A DNA stretch of 64,000 nt from Flavobacterium sp. Its GTDB lineage: Bacteria > Bacteroidota > Bacteroidia > Flavobacteriales > Flavobacteriaceae. Where the stretch lies: positions 62,001 through 126,000 of the forward strand of contig JAIPAM010000006.1 of assembly GCA_021740105.1 (NCBI GenBank). The letters run 5' to 3'. Below the pieces are notes generated by a model, which did not search any database, was not told where the DNA came from, and worked only from the letters and a program-made list of their open reading frames with translations. The stretch's first letter is position 1, and each line of letters opens with the position of its first letter. Made by a program: the position numbers and the translations under genes. Below, piece by piece: positions 1 through 7,927 of this stretch.

Positions 1-503
1 AACTGCTCGTGCATTGGTTTTAAAGTAGTTTGATAACGACTTAATACTTCATCCATATCTCGTCCACGTTCAGCAATATCGCGACGTAGTCTTCTGATTA
101 AACGTTCGTCTGAATCGGCGTGAACATAAATTTTGACATCAAAAAGTTCCCTTAATTCGGAATTAGCAAGGATTAAAATTCCCTCAACAATCATTACTTT
201 CCGTGGGTGTGTAAAAACGGTATCGTCTGTTCTGTTGTGAGTTACAAATGAATAAACCGGTTGGTTGATATTGTTACCCGCTTTCAATTCTTTTAAGTGT
301 GATACTAAAAGTTCAAAATCAATGGCTCTGGGATGGTCAAAATTAATGAGGGAACGTTCTTCGAAGCTGAGATTATGATTTTCTTTATAATAAGAATCTT
401 GGGAAATAATTCCGACTTCAGTTTCAGGTAATTCATTCATAATTTGTTGAACTACGGTTGTTTTTCCACTACCTGTTCCGCCAGCAATTCCTATTATCAA
501 CAT
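1..503 (-). CDS. udk: Uridine kinase, C-terminus cut by window edge
   Basis: Phosphorylates uridine and cytidine to UMP and CMP in the cytoplasmic pyrimidine salvage pathway. About 167 N-terminal residues are visible. They start MLIIGIAGGTGSGKTT, a P-loop at residues 6-15, and continue with a SQDSYY segment, FDHP, and a VEGIL strand with the downstream RRLRRDIAERGR lid region, all typical of uridine kinase rather than phosphoribulokinase. The start is the ATG at 501-503; a -7 box lies 19 bases upstream and no Shine-Dalgarno is present. The reading frame runs off the left edge, so the last roughly 35-40 residues are missing. Identity is confident from motif order; the partner genes lie outside the window. 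Confidence 0.93.
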   Translation of the reverse strand, partial: MLIIGIAGGTGSGKTTVVQQIMNELPETEVGIISQDSYYKENHNLSFEERSLINFDHPRAIDFELLVSHLKELKAGNNINQPVYSFVTHNRTDDTVFTHPRKVMIVEGILILANSELRELFDVKIYVHADSDERLIRRLRRDIAERGRDMDEVLSRYQTTLKPMHEQ

Positions 504-522
504 AGATTTTATTTTAGTTAAG

Positions 523-530
523 CAAAAATA
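523..530 (-). promoter_or_regulatory. Predicted -7 box for udk
   Basis: The minus strand reads TATTTTTG, matching the Bacteroidota TAnnTTTG -7 consensus, 19 bases before the udk ATG. No convincing -33 TTG was found at the right distance. Confidence 0.5.
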
Positions 531-574
531 ACATTTTATATTATGAAATTAATTAATTCATTTGAGTTTTATAA

Positions 575-1369
575 TTAACTAAACTTCAATCTCACAAAAA
601 CGTGTTTTATTCCTTTTTTGTCGGAATCTCTTTCGTCTATTTCTAGAATATCGGTTAAGGATTTTAGCAAGGGAGTAAGTTTGGTATACCCATAATTTCT
701 TGGATCGAATTCGGGTTTTTTCTTTACAATTAAGTTTCCAACATCGCCTAGAAATGCCCAACCGTCGTCGTCACAAATGGCTTCTATGGTGGCTTCTATT
801 AATTCTATGGTTTGTAAATCGATTTTTTGAACGACTTCTTTTTCGACAATTTCTTTTTCCGGAATTCCTTTTTCAATGATTTTCTTATTGTCGGTAGGGA
901 CTGTTTTTGAAGCTTTCTTTTTTACTGCGCCTTGTAATACTTCAATATATATAAATCGGTCACAGGCTACAATAAAGGAGTTTGGCGTTTTCTTTTCGCC
1001 CATTCCAATTACTTTCATTCCCGATTCTCTAAGTCGGATAGCGAGACGGGTGAAGTCGGAATCACTGGAAACGATACAAAAACCATCTACTTTATCAGAA
1101 TAAAGTAAATCCATTGCATCGATTATCATGGCAGAGTCAGAAGAGTTTTTTCCAACGGTATAACTGTATTGTTGAATTGGGGTGATGGCGTGTTCTAGTA
1201 AAACTGATTTCCAACCGTTGGCATTGGGTTTCGTCCAATCGGCATAAATCCTTTTGGTTGTGGGTATTCCATATTTTGCGATTTCCTCCATCATGCCTTT
1301 TACATTGCTGTAGGGAATGTTATCGGCATCGATTAATACGGCTATTTTAAGTTCTTTATTTGGATTCAT
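575..1369 (-). CDS. NYN-domain protein with C-terminal OST-HTH/LOTUS domain
   Basis: A 264-residue soluble protein. Residues 8-145 form a NYN (PIN-like, LabA/DUF88) domain: LIDADN with D14 and D16, a central SSDSAMIIDAMDLL segment, and IVSSDSDF, together giving the acidic cluster expected of a metal-dependent nuclease. A Lys/Glu-rich linker (about 150-185) leads to an OST-HTH/LOTUS domain (about 187-260, with GWAFLGDVG and YGYTKLTPLL) that usually binds RNA. The family is therefore inferred to be a ribonuclease or RNA-binding protein, but its substrate is unknown. It is monocistronic, with a -7 box 48 bases upstream. Confidence 0.88.
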   Translation of the reverse strand: MNPNKELKIAVLIDADNIPYSNVKGMMEEIAKYGIPTTKRIYADWTKPNANGWKSVLLEHAITPIQQYSYTVGKNSSDSAMIIDAMDLLYSDKVDGFCIVSSDSDFTRLAIRLRESGMKVIGMGEKKTPNSFIVACDRFIYIEVLQGAVKKKASKTVPTDNKKIIEKGIPEKEIVEKEVVQKIDLQTIELIEATIEAICDDDGWAFLGDVGNLIVKKKPEFDPRNYGYTKLTPLLKSLTDILEIDERDSDKKGIKHVFVRLKFS

Positions 1370-1417
1370 TGTTATTGTATTTTATTGAAATTGCTCTTAA
1401 AATGAAACAATTTTGAT

Positions 1418-1425
1418 CAAAGGTA
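1418..1425 (-). promoter_or_regulatory. Predicted -7 box for the NYN-LOTUS gene
   Basis: The minus strand reads TACCTTTG, an exact TAnnTTTG match, 48 bases upstream of the NYN-LOTUS start. The leader would be longer than for most genes in this window. Confidence 0.5.
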
Positions 1426-1451
1426 CGATGTTTCTTGTTTATACAGATGTT

Positions 1452-1530
1452 CTAGCCCAGATAGAAATGGAAATCCCGCGCTATTTAGGGCGGATTGTAG
1501 TGAATAGCTGGAAACAGCTCCTAAAAAAAA
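1452..1530 (+). repeat. Structured intergenic repeat, copy 1
   Basis: About 79 bases that recur at 46132-46213. Three pairings are visible. P1 is CCAG 1457-1460 with CTGG 1508-1511. P2 is AATC 1472-1475 with GATT 1493-1496, a bulged C at 1476, then CGCGCT/AGGGCG (one G-G mismatch) closed by loop ATTT. P3 is AGCTG/CAGCT 1506-1519 with a GAAA loop. P1 and P3 compete for the same CTGG. The strand is assigned by analogy to copy 2, which abuts a plus-strand gene. Function unknown; a small RNA, leader element or dispersed palindromic repeat are all possible. Confidence 0.75.
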
Positions 1531-1564
1531 TATAATTTTAATCTGTTTTTAAGGTATAAATATT

Positions 1565-1572
1565 TATTTTTG
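1565..1572 (+). promoter_or_regulatory. Predicted -7 box for the PLP acyltransferase gene
   Basis: TATTTTTG matches TAnnTTTG, 35 bases before the ATG at 1608. It lies 35 bases after the structured repeat, so the repeat is upstream of this transcript rather than inside it. Confidence 0.5.
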
Positions 1573-1607
1573 CGAGATAGTTAGATTATTAAAATTTCAA
1601 ATACAAG

Positions 1608-2870
1608 ATGGTAAAAGATTTATTCGAAAGAATTCAAAAAAATAAGGGTCCATTAGGAAAATGGGCTTCACAAGCCGAGGGATATTATGTTTTTCCAAAA
1701 TTAGAAGGAGAATTAGGGCCGAGAATGAAGTTTCAGGGTAAAGATATTTTGAATTGGAGTTTGAATGATTATTTAGGTCTTGCCAATCATCCAGAAGTAC
1801 GTAAAGCCGATACTGACGCGGCGATTGAATATGGTGCTGCTTATCCGATGGGAGCTAGAATGATGAGTGGCCACACGAATTATCACGAACAATTAGAGCA
1901 TGAATTAGCTGATTTTGTAATGAAAGAATCGGCCTATTTATTGAATTTTGGTTACCAAGGAATTATGTCAACAATTGACGCTTTAGTTACTAGAAACGAT
2001 GTGATTGTTTATGATGTTGATGCTCATGCTTGTATTATTGACGGGGTGAGATTGCACAGTGGAAAGCGATTTACGTACCGACACAATGATGTGGAAAGCA
2101 TGGAGAAAAACTTGGAGCGCGCTACAAAATTAGCTGAAACTACTGGTGGTGGAATTTTATTTATTACCGAAGGAGTTTTTGGAATGCGTGGCCAACAAGG
2201 AAAATTAAAGGAAGTGGTTGCCATGAAAAAGAAATACAATTTTCGATTACTAGTGGACGATGCCCATGGTTTTGGAACTTTAGGAAAAACGGGAGCAGGA
2301 GCAGGTGAGGAGCAAGGAGTTCAAGAGGATATTGATATTTATTTTTCTACGTTTGCAAAATCGATGGCTAATATTGGGGCTTTTGTGGCAGCCGATAAAG
2401 AAATTATCGATTACTTAAAATACAATTTACGTTCTCAAATGTTTGCTAAAGCATTACCGATGATTCAAACGGTAGGTTCTTTAAAACGATTAGAATTATT
2501 GCGTAATTCACCTGAAATTAAAGATAAATTATGGGTAAACGTGAATGCATTGCAAAATGGATTAAAGGAAAAAGGATTTAATATTGGAGATACCAATACT
2601 TGTATTACTCCAGTTTATCTTGAAGGTAGTATTCCTGAGGCTATGGTTATGGTGAATGATTTGAGAGAGAATTATGGAATTTTCCTTTCTATTGTAGTTT
2701 ATCCAGTTATCCCTAAAGGAATTATTTTATTGAGAATGATACCTACAGCCTCGCATACTTTGGCCGATGTGGAAGAAACGTTAACAGCTTTTGAAGCAAT
2801 TAGAGAGAAATTAGAAAACGGAACGTATAAAGAAATCGCTGAGAAGACGACCGTTAATTTAGATGCTTAA
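1608..2870 (+). CDS. PLP-dependent acyl-CoA/ACP:amino acid acyltransferase (SPT/cysteate acyltransferase type)
   Basis: A 420-residue alpha-oxoamine synthase (fold type I PLP enzyme). Visible features: SLNDYLGL (51-58), PMGARMMSGHTNYHEQLE (80-97), H140 that should stack on PLP, DDAHGFGTLG (217-226), and Schiff-base lysine K251 in STFAKSMAN. Family members condense an acyl thioester with serine (serine palmitoyltransferase), cysteate (capnine synthesis), glycine or alanine. In Flavobacterium johnsoniae a protein of this type is the cysteate fatty-acyl transferase needed for sulfonolipids, so sulfonolipid or sphingolipid synthesis is the likeliest role. There is no biotin or threonine-catabolism context. 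The neighbouring GNAT protein converges on it across a shared terminator. Confidence 0.8.
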   Translation: MVKDLFERIQKNKGPLGKWASQAEGYYVFPKLEGELGPRMKFQGKDILNWSLNDYLGLANHPEVRKADTDAAIEYGAAYPMGARMMSGHTNYHEQLEHELADFVMKESAYLLNFGYQGIMSTIDALVTRNDVIVYDVDAHACIIDGVRLHSGKRFTYRHNDVESMEKNLERATKLAETTGGGILFITEGVFGMRGQQGKLKEVVAMKKKYNFRLLVDDAHGFGTLGKTGAGAGEEQGVQEDIDIYFSTFAKSMANIGAFVAADKEIIDYLKYNLRSQMFAKALPMIQTVGSLKRLELLRNSPEIKDKLWVNVNALQNGLKEKGFNIGDTNTCITPVYLEGSIPEAMVMVNDLRENYGIFLSIVVYPVIPKGIILLRMIPTASHTLADVEETLTAFEAIREKLENGTYKEIAEKTTVNLDA

Positions 2871-2914
2871 ATTTAGTAGTCAGTTTTCAGTTTATAGTGT
2901 TCAGTTAGAATATA

Positions 2915-2948
2915 AAATCCATTCGTTTTTTGAATGGATTTTTTTTTA
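2915..2948. terminator. Bidirectional intrinsic terminator
   Basis: A 10-bp stem, AAATCCATTC (2915-2924) with GAATGGATTT (2932-2941), followed by a T run on the plus strand and preceded by A residues. It separates the acyltransferase from the convergent GNAT gene. Confidence 0.75.
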
Positions 2949-4064
2949 TAAATCCTTAATAAAAGTCTTTCTTCTGCAAATGATTTTTGGATCGAAATTC
3001 TTCCAAAGTAATTGAATTGCGATATTATCAGCTAATTCTGGTGTTCGAATGCAATTTTGTATTCCTTTTTTTGTGAAAGTTGTATGGTATTCTTTAAAAA
3101 TGATAGCATGAACTCCTTTATTTTGATATTCGGGATGTACTCCAATTAGGTAAAAAGTTACGTCTTTGCTATTTTTTCTTGCATTCAATAAATGAAACAA
3201 GCCAAAGGGAAATAATTTGCCTTTTACTTTTTGTAGCGCTTCAGAAAATGAGGGCATTACAATTGCAAATGCGACTAAATTTCCGTCTTTATCTTCCACA
3301 AATTTGATGTATTCCGGATTGATAAAACTGATGTATTTCTTCTTAAAGTAGGCCTTTTGAATGTCGGTAATTTCTACGAATGAGGCTAATTTTGAGTAAG
3401 AATAATTAAATAAATCAAACATTTTATCAACGTAGGGAAGGATATCTTTAGTTTTGGTAAAGTTGAGTGCTTTTAGTTGGTATCGTTTTTTAATTAATTC
3501 TTGCGCTTTGTCAAATAGTTCCACTTTTACATTTTCAAATGGAAATTTTTGCTCTAAATATTCTTTCTCTGTGTGGAATCCTAATTTCTCAAAATGTTCG
3601 GCATAATAGGGATAATTGTACCAGGTAATCATGGTTCCTATTTGGTCAAAACCTTCTGTTAGTACTCCTACTTTATCTAAATTAGAGAATCCCATTGGTC
3701 CTTCAATGTGCTCTAAATTGTTTTTTAAACCCAATTCAGTTACTTTTTCTAGTAATGTTTTGGTTACTTCAATGTCATCAATAACATCAAACCAACCAAA
3801 ACGTACCTTTTTCTTTTGTTGGTGATTTACTTCGTTCCAGTTGATAATTGCTGCAACTCTTCCTACAATTTGATTGTTTTTATAAGCCAAATAAAAGTGT
3901 GCTTCAGCATTTTCAAATGTTGGATTTTTAGTTTTATCGAAAGTTTCTAATTCGTCTGCAATAATAGGTGGAACCCAGTATTTATTTTCTTTATACAATG
4001 AAAATGGGAATTTGATATAATCGGTAAGTTCTTTTTTGGAAATGGCCTCTTTAATTGTAATCAT
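2946..4064 (-). CDS. Large GNAT-fold N-acyltransferase-like protein (candidate bacterial ceramide/sulfonolipid N-acyltransferase)
   Basis: A 372-residue soluble protein with no signal peptide. The N-terminus (1-80) has the conserved YKENKYWVPP and FENAEAHFYLAYKNNQIVGR segments; EGPMGFSNLD (about 140-150) and a C-terminal GNAT half with YLIGVHPEYQNKGVHA (about 310-325) follow, the last being an acyl-CoA pyrophosphate loop. Relatives are often annotated as GTP cyclohydrolase or dATP pyrophosphohydrolase (YghO-like), labels that do not fit a GNAT fold. The Caulobacter ceramide synthase is reported as a GNAT-superfamily protein, so N-acylation of the product of the adjacent SPT-like enzyme is a reasonable inference, not shown. 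Six bases separate it from the upstream barrel gene, suggesting one operon. Confidence 0.62.
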   Translation of the reverse strand: MITIKEAISKKELTDYIKFPFSLYKENKYWVPPIIADELETFDKTKNPTFENAEAHFYLAYKNNQIVGRVAAIINWNEVNHQQKKKVRFGWFDVIDDIEVTKTLLEKVTELGLKNNLEHIEGPMGFSNLDKVGVLTEGFDQIGTMITWYNYPYYAEHFEKLGFHTEKEYLEQKFPFENVKVELFDKAQELIKKRYQLKALNFTKTKDILPYVDKMFDLFNYSYSKLASFVEITDIQKAYFKKKYISFINPEYIKFVEDKDGNLVAFAIVMPSFSEALQKVKGKLFPFGLFHLLNARKNSKDVTFYLIGVHPEYQNKGVHAIIFKEYHTTFTKKGIQNCIRTPELADNIAIQLLWKNFDPKIICRRKTFIKDL

Positions 4065-4070
4065 CTATTT

Positions 4071-5027
4071 TTATTTTGGGGCAGGAACTTCGTCAAGGCG
4101 CTTTTTATCTTTGGATTTACTTTTTCCTTTTTTATCCTTTTTAGATTTTTCTTGTGGAGCTCTAAGTAATATTTCGGTGTAGTTTTCATCAAAACGCCAA
4201 GATATTCCGACACCACCAACTAATAAGGAAGGGGTGTTTTTAAAATTCACACTAATATTTGCATCAAGTTGAATGTTCTCTTGGATTAAGTAGGCAGCAC
4301 CCCCACGAAGTACATTGTCAGCATAATAATCACTTATGTATCCTTGTGTTTCAACAAAACCAATCCATTCCGGAGTAAAACCGCGAGTAAGTGTTACAAT
4401 ATATCCGTAGGATGGAAATTCAGTTCCGATTTTGTCTGCGATAATATTGGTAACAAAAACTGATTTCCCTAATTGATTTTGAGTAATCAACATAGCTTTT
4501 GGACTAATTTTCGGATCGGATGGAAATGAAAATTCATTATTGGTAAAATTTAAGTTCATACCGGCATAAATTCCAACAGCAGGTAATAAACTTCTAAATT
4601 TAAATTTATGATTGTTTTTCCAACTCAAAACATCAATTTTTTCCTCATAATTTTTATTTGGATCATAAATCAAATATTTTGCAGCTACTGTAGATTGTTT
4701 AAAGGCTTTACGATTATAATTTTCATAGTAGTTTTCAAAGTTATCATTTTGATATTGTAAGTCGATAATGAATTCTAATTGTTCTAGAAAAGCTCCATAC
4801 CTTAGACTTAAATCGGTTCCAATACCTTTAGCTTGATAATCAAGTAAATCGTGTTTTTCATTCACACCATAAACCCCAAATTCCGCTTGAAATACCGTTT
4901 TTCCAACAGAAAAAGCCGACATCGATTTTCCTGGACGATTGGAATTGATTACGTCGGTATATTGAGCATTTATATTTGAAAATGAAAAGAAACCCAGTAA
5001 AATCAATGGAGCAGTAATTCGATTCAT
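4071..5027 (-). CDS. Outer-membrane beta-barrel protein, transporter/MetA-pathway phenol degradation-like
   Basis: A 318-residue exported protein. Residues 1-21 are a signal peptide ending in NINAQ. Alternating hydrophobic/polar strands ending in aromatic residues run through the rest (YIVTLTRGFTPEWIGFVETQGY, VGGVGISWRF), as in the PF13557-like transporter family. The last 40 residues are a Lys/Ser/Asp-rich tail, probably disordered. In Flavobacteria this family is named only transporter and no substrate is known. It is the first gene of a probable two-gene operon with the GNAT protein; lipid export or outer-membrane homeostasis would fit, but that is inference. Confidence 0.72.
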   Translation of the reverse strand: MNRITAPLILLGFFSFSNINAQYTDVINSNRPGKSMSAFSVGKTVFQAEFGVYGVNEKHDLLDYQAKGIGTDLSLRYGAFLEQLEFIIDLQYQNDNFENYYENYNRKAFKQSTVAAKYLIYDPNKNYEEKIDVLSWKNNHKFKFRSLLPAVGIYAGMNLNFTNNEFSFPSDPKISPKAMLITQNQLGKSVFVTNIIADKIGTEFPSYGYIVTLTRGFTPEWIGFVETQGYISDYYADNVLRGGAAYLIQENIQLDANISVNFKNTPSLLVGGVGISWRFDENYTEILLRAPQEKSKKDKKGKSKSKDKKRLDEVPAPK

Positions 5028-5049
5028 AAATTTATTTGATAATTTTATT

Positions 5050-5057
5050 CAAATGTA
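5050..5057 (-). promoter_or_regulatory. Predicted -7 box for the barrel-GNAT operon
   Basis: The minus strand reads TACATTTG, an exact TAnnTTTG match, 22 bases before the ATG at 5027. Confidence 0.5.
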
Positions 5058-5122
5058 CCATATTTTATTATTTATTTAAGAATCATATTTTAAAAATCTA
5101 TCGTAATTTGTAAATGATTTAT

Positions 5123-5130
5123 TAATTTTG
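5123..5130 (+). promoter_or_regulatory. Predicted -7 box for the DUF4834 gene
   Basis: TAATTTTG matches TAnnTTTG, 17 bases before the ATG at 5148, the spacing seen for most promoters in this window. Confidence 0.5.
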
Positions 5131-5147
5131 CACAAAATATTTTATAG

Positions 5148-5414
5148 ATGGAAATGGCTTCTTTCGCAGGTTTTATTGAAACTTTATTTTACATTTTAAT
5201 GTTCTATTATGTATTTAAATTTTTAGCACGTTTATTTTTACCTTATATGGTTAAAAAAGTAGTTGAAAAAGCGGGACAAAATTTTCAGCAAAACTATCAA
5301 AACCAGCAAAATCCCAATACAACTCAAGATTCTAACCCTTTGAATTCAACTGATTCTAAACCTCGCGAAAACAAAAAAGTAGGGGAGTATGTTGATTTTG
5401 AAGAAATTGATTAG
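5148..5414 (+). CDS. DUF4834 family small membrane protein
   Basis: An 88-residue protein. A single hydrophobic segment occupies about residues 6-35, followed by a basic KKVVEKAGQNFQQN stretch, a Gln/Asn/Pro/Ser-rich linker, and a conserved-looking C-terminal end GEYVDFEEID. This layout matches the flavobacterial DUF4834 family, whose function is unknown. ATG codons at 5148 and 5154 are both possible; the first is favoured by its 17-base distance from the -7 box. It lies 77 bases before the YfhO gene on the same strand and could be co-transcribed. Confidence 0.8.
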   Translation: MEMASFAGFIETLFYILMFYYVFKFLARLFLPYMVKKVVEKAGQNFQQNYQNQQNPNTTQDSNPLNSTDSKPRENKKVGEYVDFEEID

Positions 5415-5491
5415 TAGACTAACTATTTGATTTCATAAATTCCTATATGTTTGTTTTATTTTTTACTTTTACAAACATCTAAAAATAAAAA

Positions 5492-7915
5492 ATGAAAAGA
5501 TTAGAAAGAATTTATCCTCATGCTATTGCTGTCTTAGGTTTTATTTTAATTTCCCTTATCTATTTTTACCCTGTACTTCAAGGAAAGAAAATCGCTCAGT
5601 CTGATATAGCGCAATATACCGGAATGGCAAAGGAACAAATTGACTTTAGAGCATCAGAAAACTCGGAGCCCTATTGGACGAACTCTGCTTTTGGAGGAAT
5701 GCCAACCTATCAATTAGGGGCTAATTATCCACATGAATATATCAACAAAATAGATAGCGCACTGCGTATTTTACCGAGACCAGCCGATTATTTATTACTT
5801 TATTTCCTAGGTTTTTATGTCTTATTATTAGTATTAAAAGCGGATCCTTTAAAAGCTTTTTTTGGTGCTTTAGCCTTTGGCTTTTCAACCTATTTGATAA
5901 TAATTCTGGGTGTTGGTCATAATTCTAAAGCCCACGCAATTGCTTATATGCCGCTGGTTGTGGCAGGGGTATTATTGGTTTTTCAACGTAGGTTTTTAGT
6001 TGGAGGTTTGCTAACGATGTTTGCAGCTGCATTAGAATTAAATGCCAATCATCCCCAAATGACTTATTATTTGTTGTTTTTAATTTTGATTATTACATTT
6101 TATTATTCTTATAAATATATAAAAGATAAAGAATACAAATCCTTATTTACAGCTTTTGGAATTTTTGTTATTGCAGGAATTTTAGCAATTGGTGCCAATG
6201 CTACAAGTTTATTGGCTACAGCTGAATATGCAAAATACAGTACTAGAGGTAAAAGTGAATTGACATTTAGCCCCGACGGATCAAAAAGCACTTCTGATAA
6301 TGCAATGTCACACGATTATATCACAGAATACAGTTACGGGATTGCAGAAAGTTTTAATTTAATTTCTCCACGTATTTTTGGGGGTTCCAATGGGGAGAAT
6401 ATAGGAACCAATACTAATATGTATGAATTTCTAATTGGGAAAAGCGTTCCAGAAGAACAAGCCAAAGAGTTTGTTTCAAGTATGCCTGCCTATTGGGGAG
6501 ATCAGCCTATTGTTGCTGCTCCAGCCTATATTGGGGCCGTAGTTTTCTTTCTTTGTTTGGTTGCTTTGTTCTTGGATAAACGCAAAATAAAGTATGTTTT
6601 TGTGGCTGGTACTGTAGTTTCTCTTATACTTTCTTGGGGTAAAAACTTTCCCATATTGACTGATTTCTTTATTGTTACTATTCCAATGTACAATAAATTT
6701 AGAGCCGTTTCCTCCATCCAAGTTATTTTAGAATTGTGTATTCCGGTTCTAGCAATTATGGGATTGCAATCATTTTTTAAGGAAGAAAAAGCCCAACAAT
6801 TAAAAGGATTGTATCTTTCAGGTGGAGTGTTTTTTGGAATAATCGCCTTTCTAATTGCTATAAAGAGTCAGTTTAGTTTTTCAGGTGGAAGCGATACTTA
6901 TTACCTTGAAAATTATGGGTCTGAGTTTATAAACGCCTTAAAAGAAGATAGAAAAAGTTTGTATTCAGCCGATTTATTACGTTCTGGATTCTTAGTTTTA
7001 TTAGCGTTTGGGTTACTTTGGTTTTTCGTTAAAAATAAAATTTCAAAGTCGACAGCAGTTATATTAGTTGGAATTATTATGATTTCTGATTTGTTCTTTA
7101 TTGATAAGAATTATGTAAATGCAAAAAGTTTTGTTTCTCCTAGTGAAGTAGATGTGCCATTTCAACCTACCGCCTCTGATATAGAAATATTACGAGATAC
7201 TTCTCATTACCGAGTTTTTGAAGTAGATGGAAATATGTCAAGTGCTAGAGCTTCTTATTTTCATCAATCAATTGGAGGATATAGCGCAGTGAAACCTCGA
7301 AGAATGCAACAGTTATTTGATTACCAAATTGCCAAAAACAACATGGAAGTTTTAAATATGTTGAATACCAAGTTCATTATTCAAACCGATAAAGAAGGCA
7401 AAGAATTCCCAACCTACAATCCGAATCACAATGGTAATGCTTGGTTTGTACAAAAGGTGAAATTCGTAAATTCTCCTGATCAAGAAATGAAAGCTTTGGA
7501 TAGTATAGATTCTAAAAATAGTGCATTGGTAAATGAATATGAATTTGGTCCATTTTTTAAAGGTGATTTAACTTCATTCAATGTAGATTCAACAGCTACA
7601 ATTCAATTATTAAGTTACGAACCTAATCATTTGAAATATGTTTCTAATAATTCCAATCCTGGAGTAGCAGTTTTTTCTGAAATGTATTATGCTGATGGTT
7701 GGAATGCAACTATTGATGGGAAATCGGCATCTCATTTTAGAGCCGATTATGCACTTAGAGCGATGAAAATACCGGCTGGAAAACACAGTATAGAATTCAA
7801 ATTTGAACCTCAAGTAGTGAAGACTGGAAGTACAATAGCCTTGATTAGTTTTATACTGATGATTTTGTTATTGGGAGCTGCTATTTATTTGGAACAAAAG
7901 AAGGCGAAACAATAA
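5492..7915 (+). CDS. YfhO family multi-pass membrane protein
   Basis: An 807-residue integral membrane protein. About 12 hydrophobic segments occupy the first 540 residues. A soluble region follows (about 540-770), including FVSPSEVDVPFQPT and a beta-rich YYADGWNATIDGK stretch typical of YfhO C-terminal domains, and a last helix sits at about 782-800. YfhO proteins are GT-C-like glycosyltransferases that modify cell-wall or envelope polymers; in Gram-positives YfhO glucosylates lipoteichoic acid. In Flavobacteria the acceptor is unknown. A cytoplasmic glycosyltransferase follows 12 bases later, so the two probably work together in building an envelope glycan. Confidence 0.85.
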   Translation: MKRLERIYPHAIAVLGFILISLIYFYPVLQGKKIAQSDIAQYTGMAKEQIDFRASENSEPYWTNSAFGGMPTYQLGANYPHEYINKIDSALRILPRPADYLLLYFLGFYVLLLVLKADPLKAFFGALAFGFSTYLIIILGVGHNSKAHAIAYMPLVVAGVLLVFQRRFLVGGLLTMFAAALELNANHPQMTYYLLFLILIITFYYSYKYIKDKEYKSLFTAFGIFVIAGILAIGANATSLLATAEYAKYSTRGKSELTFSPDGSKSTSDNAMSHDYITEYSYGIAESFNLISPRIFGGSNGENIGTNTNMYEFLIGKSVPEEQAKEFVSSMPAYWGDQPIVAAPAYIGAVVFFLCLVALFLDKRKIKYVFVAGTVVSLILSWGKNFPILTDFFIVTIPMYNKFRAVSSIQVILELCIPVLAIMGLQSFFKEEKAQQLKGLYLSGGVFFGIIAFLIAIKSQFSFSGGSDTYYLENYGSEFINALKEDRKSLYSADLLRSGFLVLLAFGLLWFFVKNKISKSTAVILVGIIMISDLFFIDKNYVNAKSFVSPSEVDVPFQPTASDIEILRDTSHYRVFEVDGNMSSARASYFHQSIGGYSAVKPRRMQQLFDYQIAKNNMEVLNMLNTKFIIQTDKEGKEFPTYNPNHNGNAWFVQKVKFVNSPDQEMKALDSIDSKNSALVNEYEFGPFFKGDLTSFNVDSTATIQLLSYEPNHLKYVSNNSNPGVAVFSEMYYADGWNATIDGKSASHFRADYALRAMKIPAGKHSIEFKFEPQVVKTGSTIALISFILMILLLGAAIYLEQKKAKQ

Positions 7916-7927
7916 GCGATAACGGAA

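Noticed and set aside
2871..2912. CAGTTT-like short repeats after the acyltransferase gene
   Set aside because: Degenerate low-complexity spacer of about 40 bases; no consistent unit.
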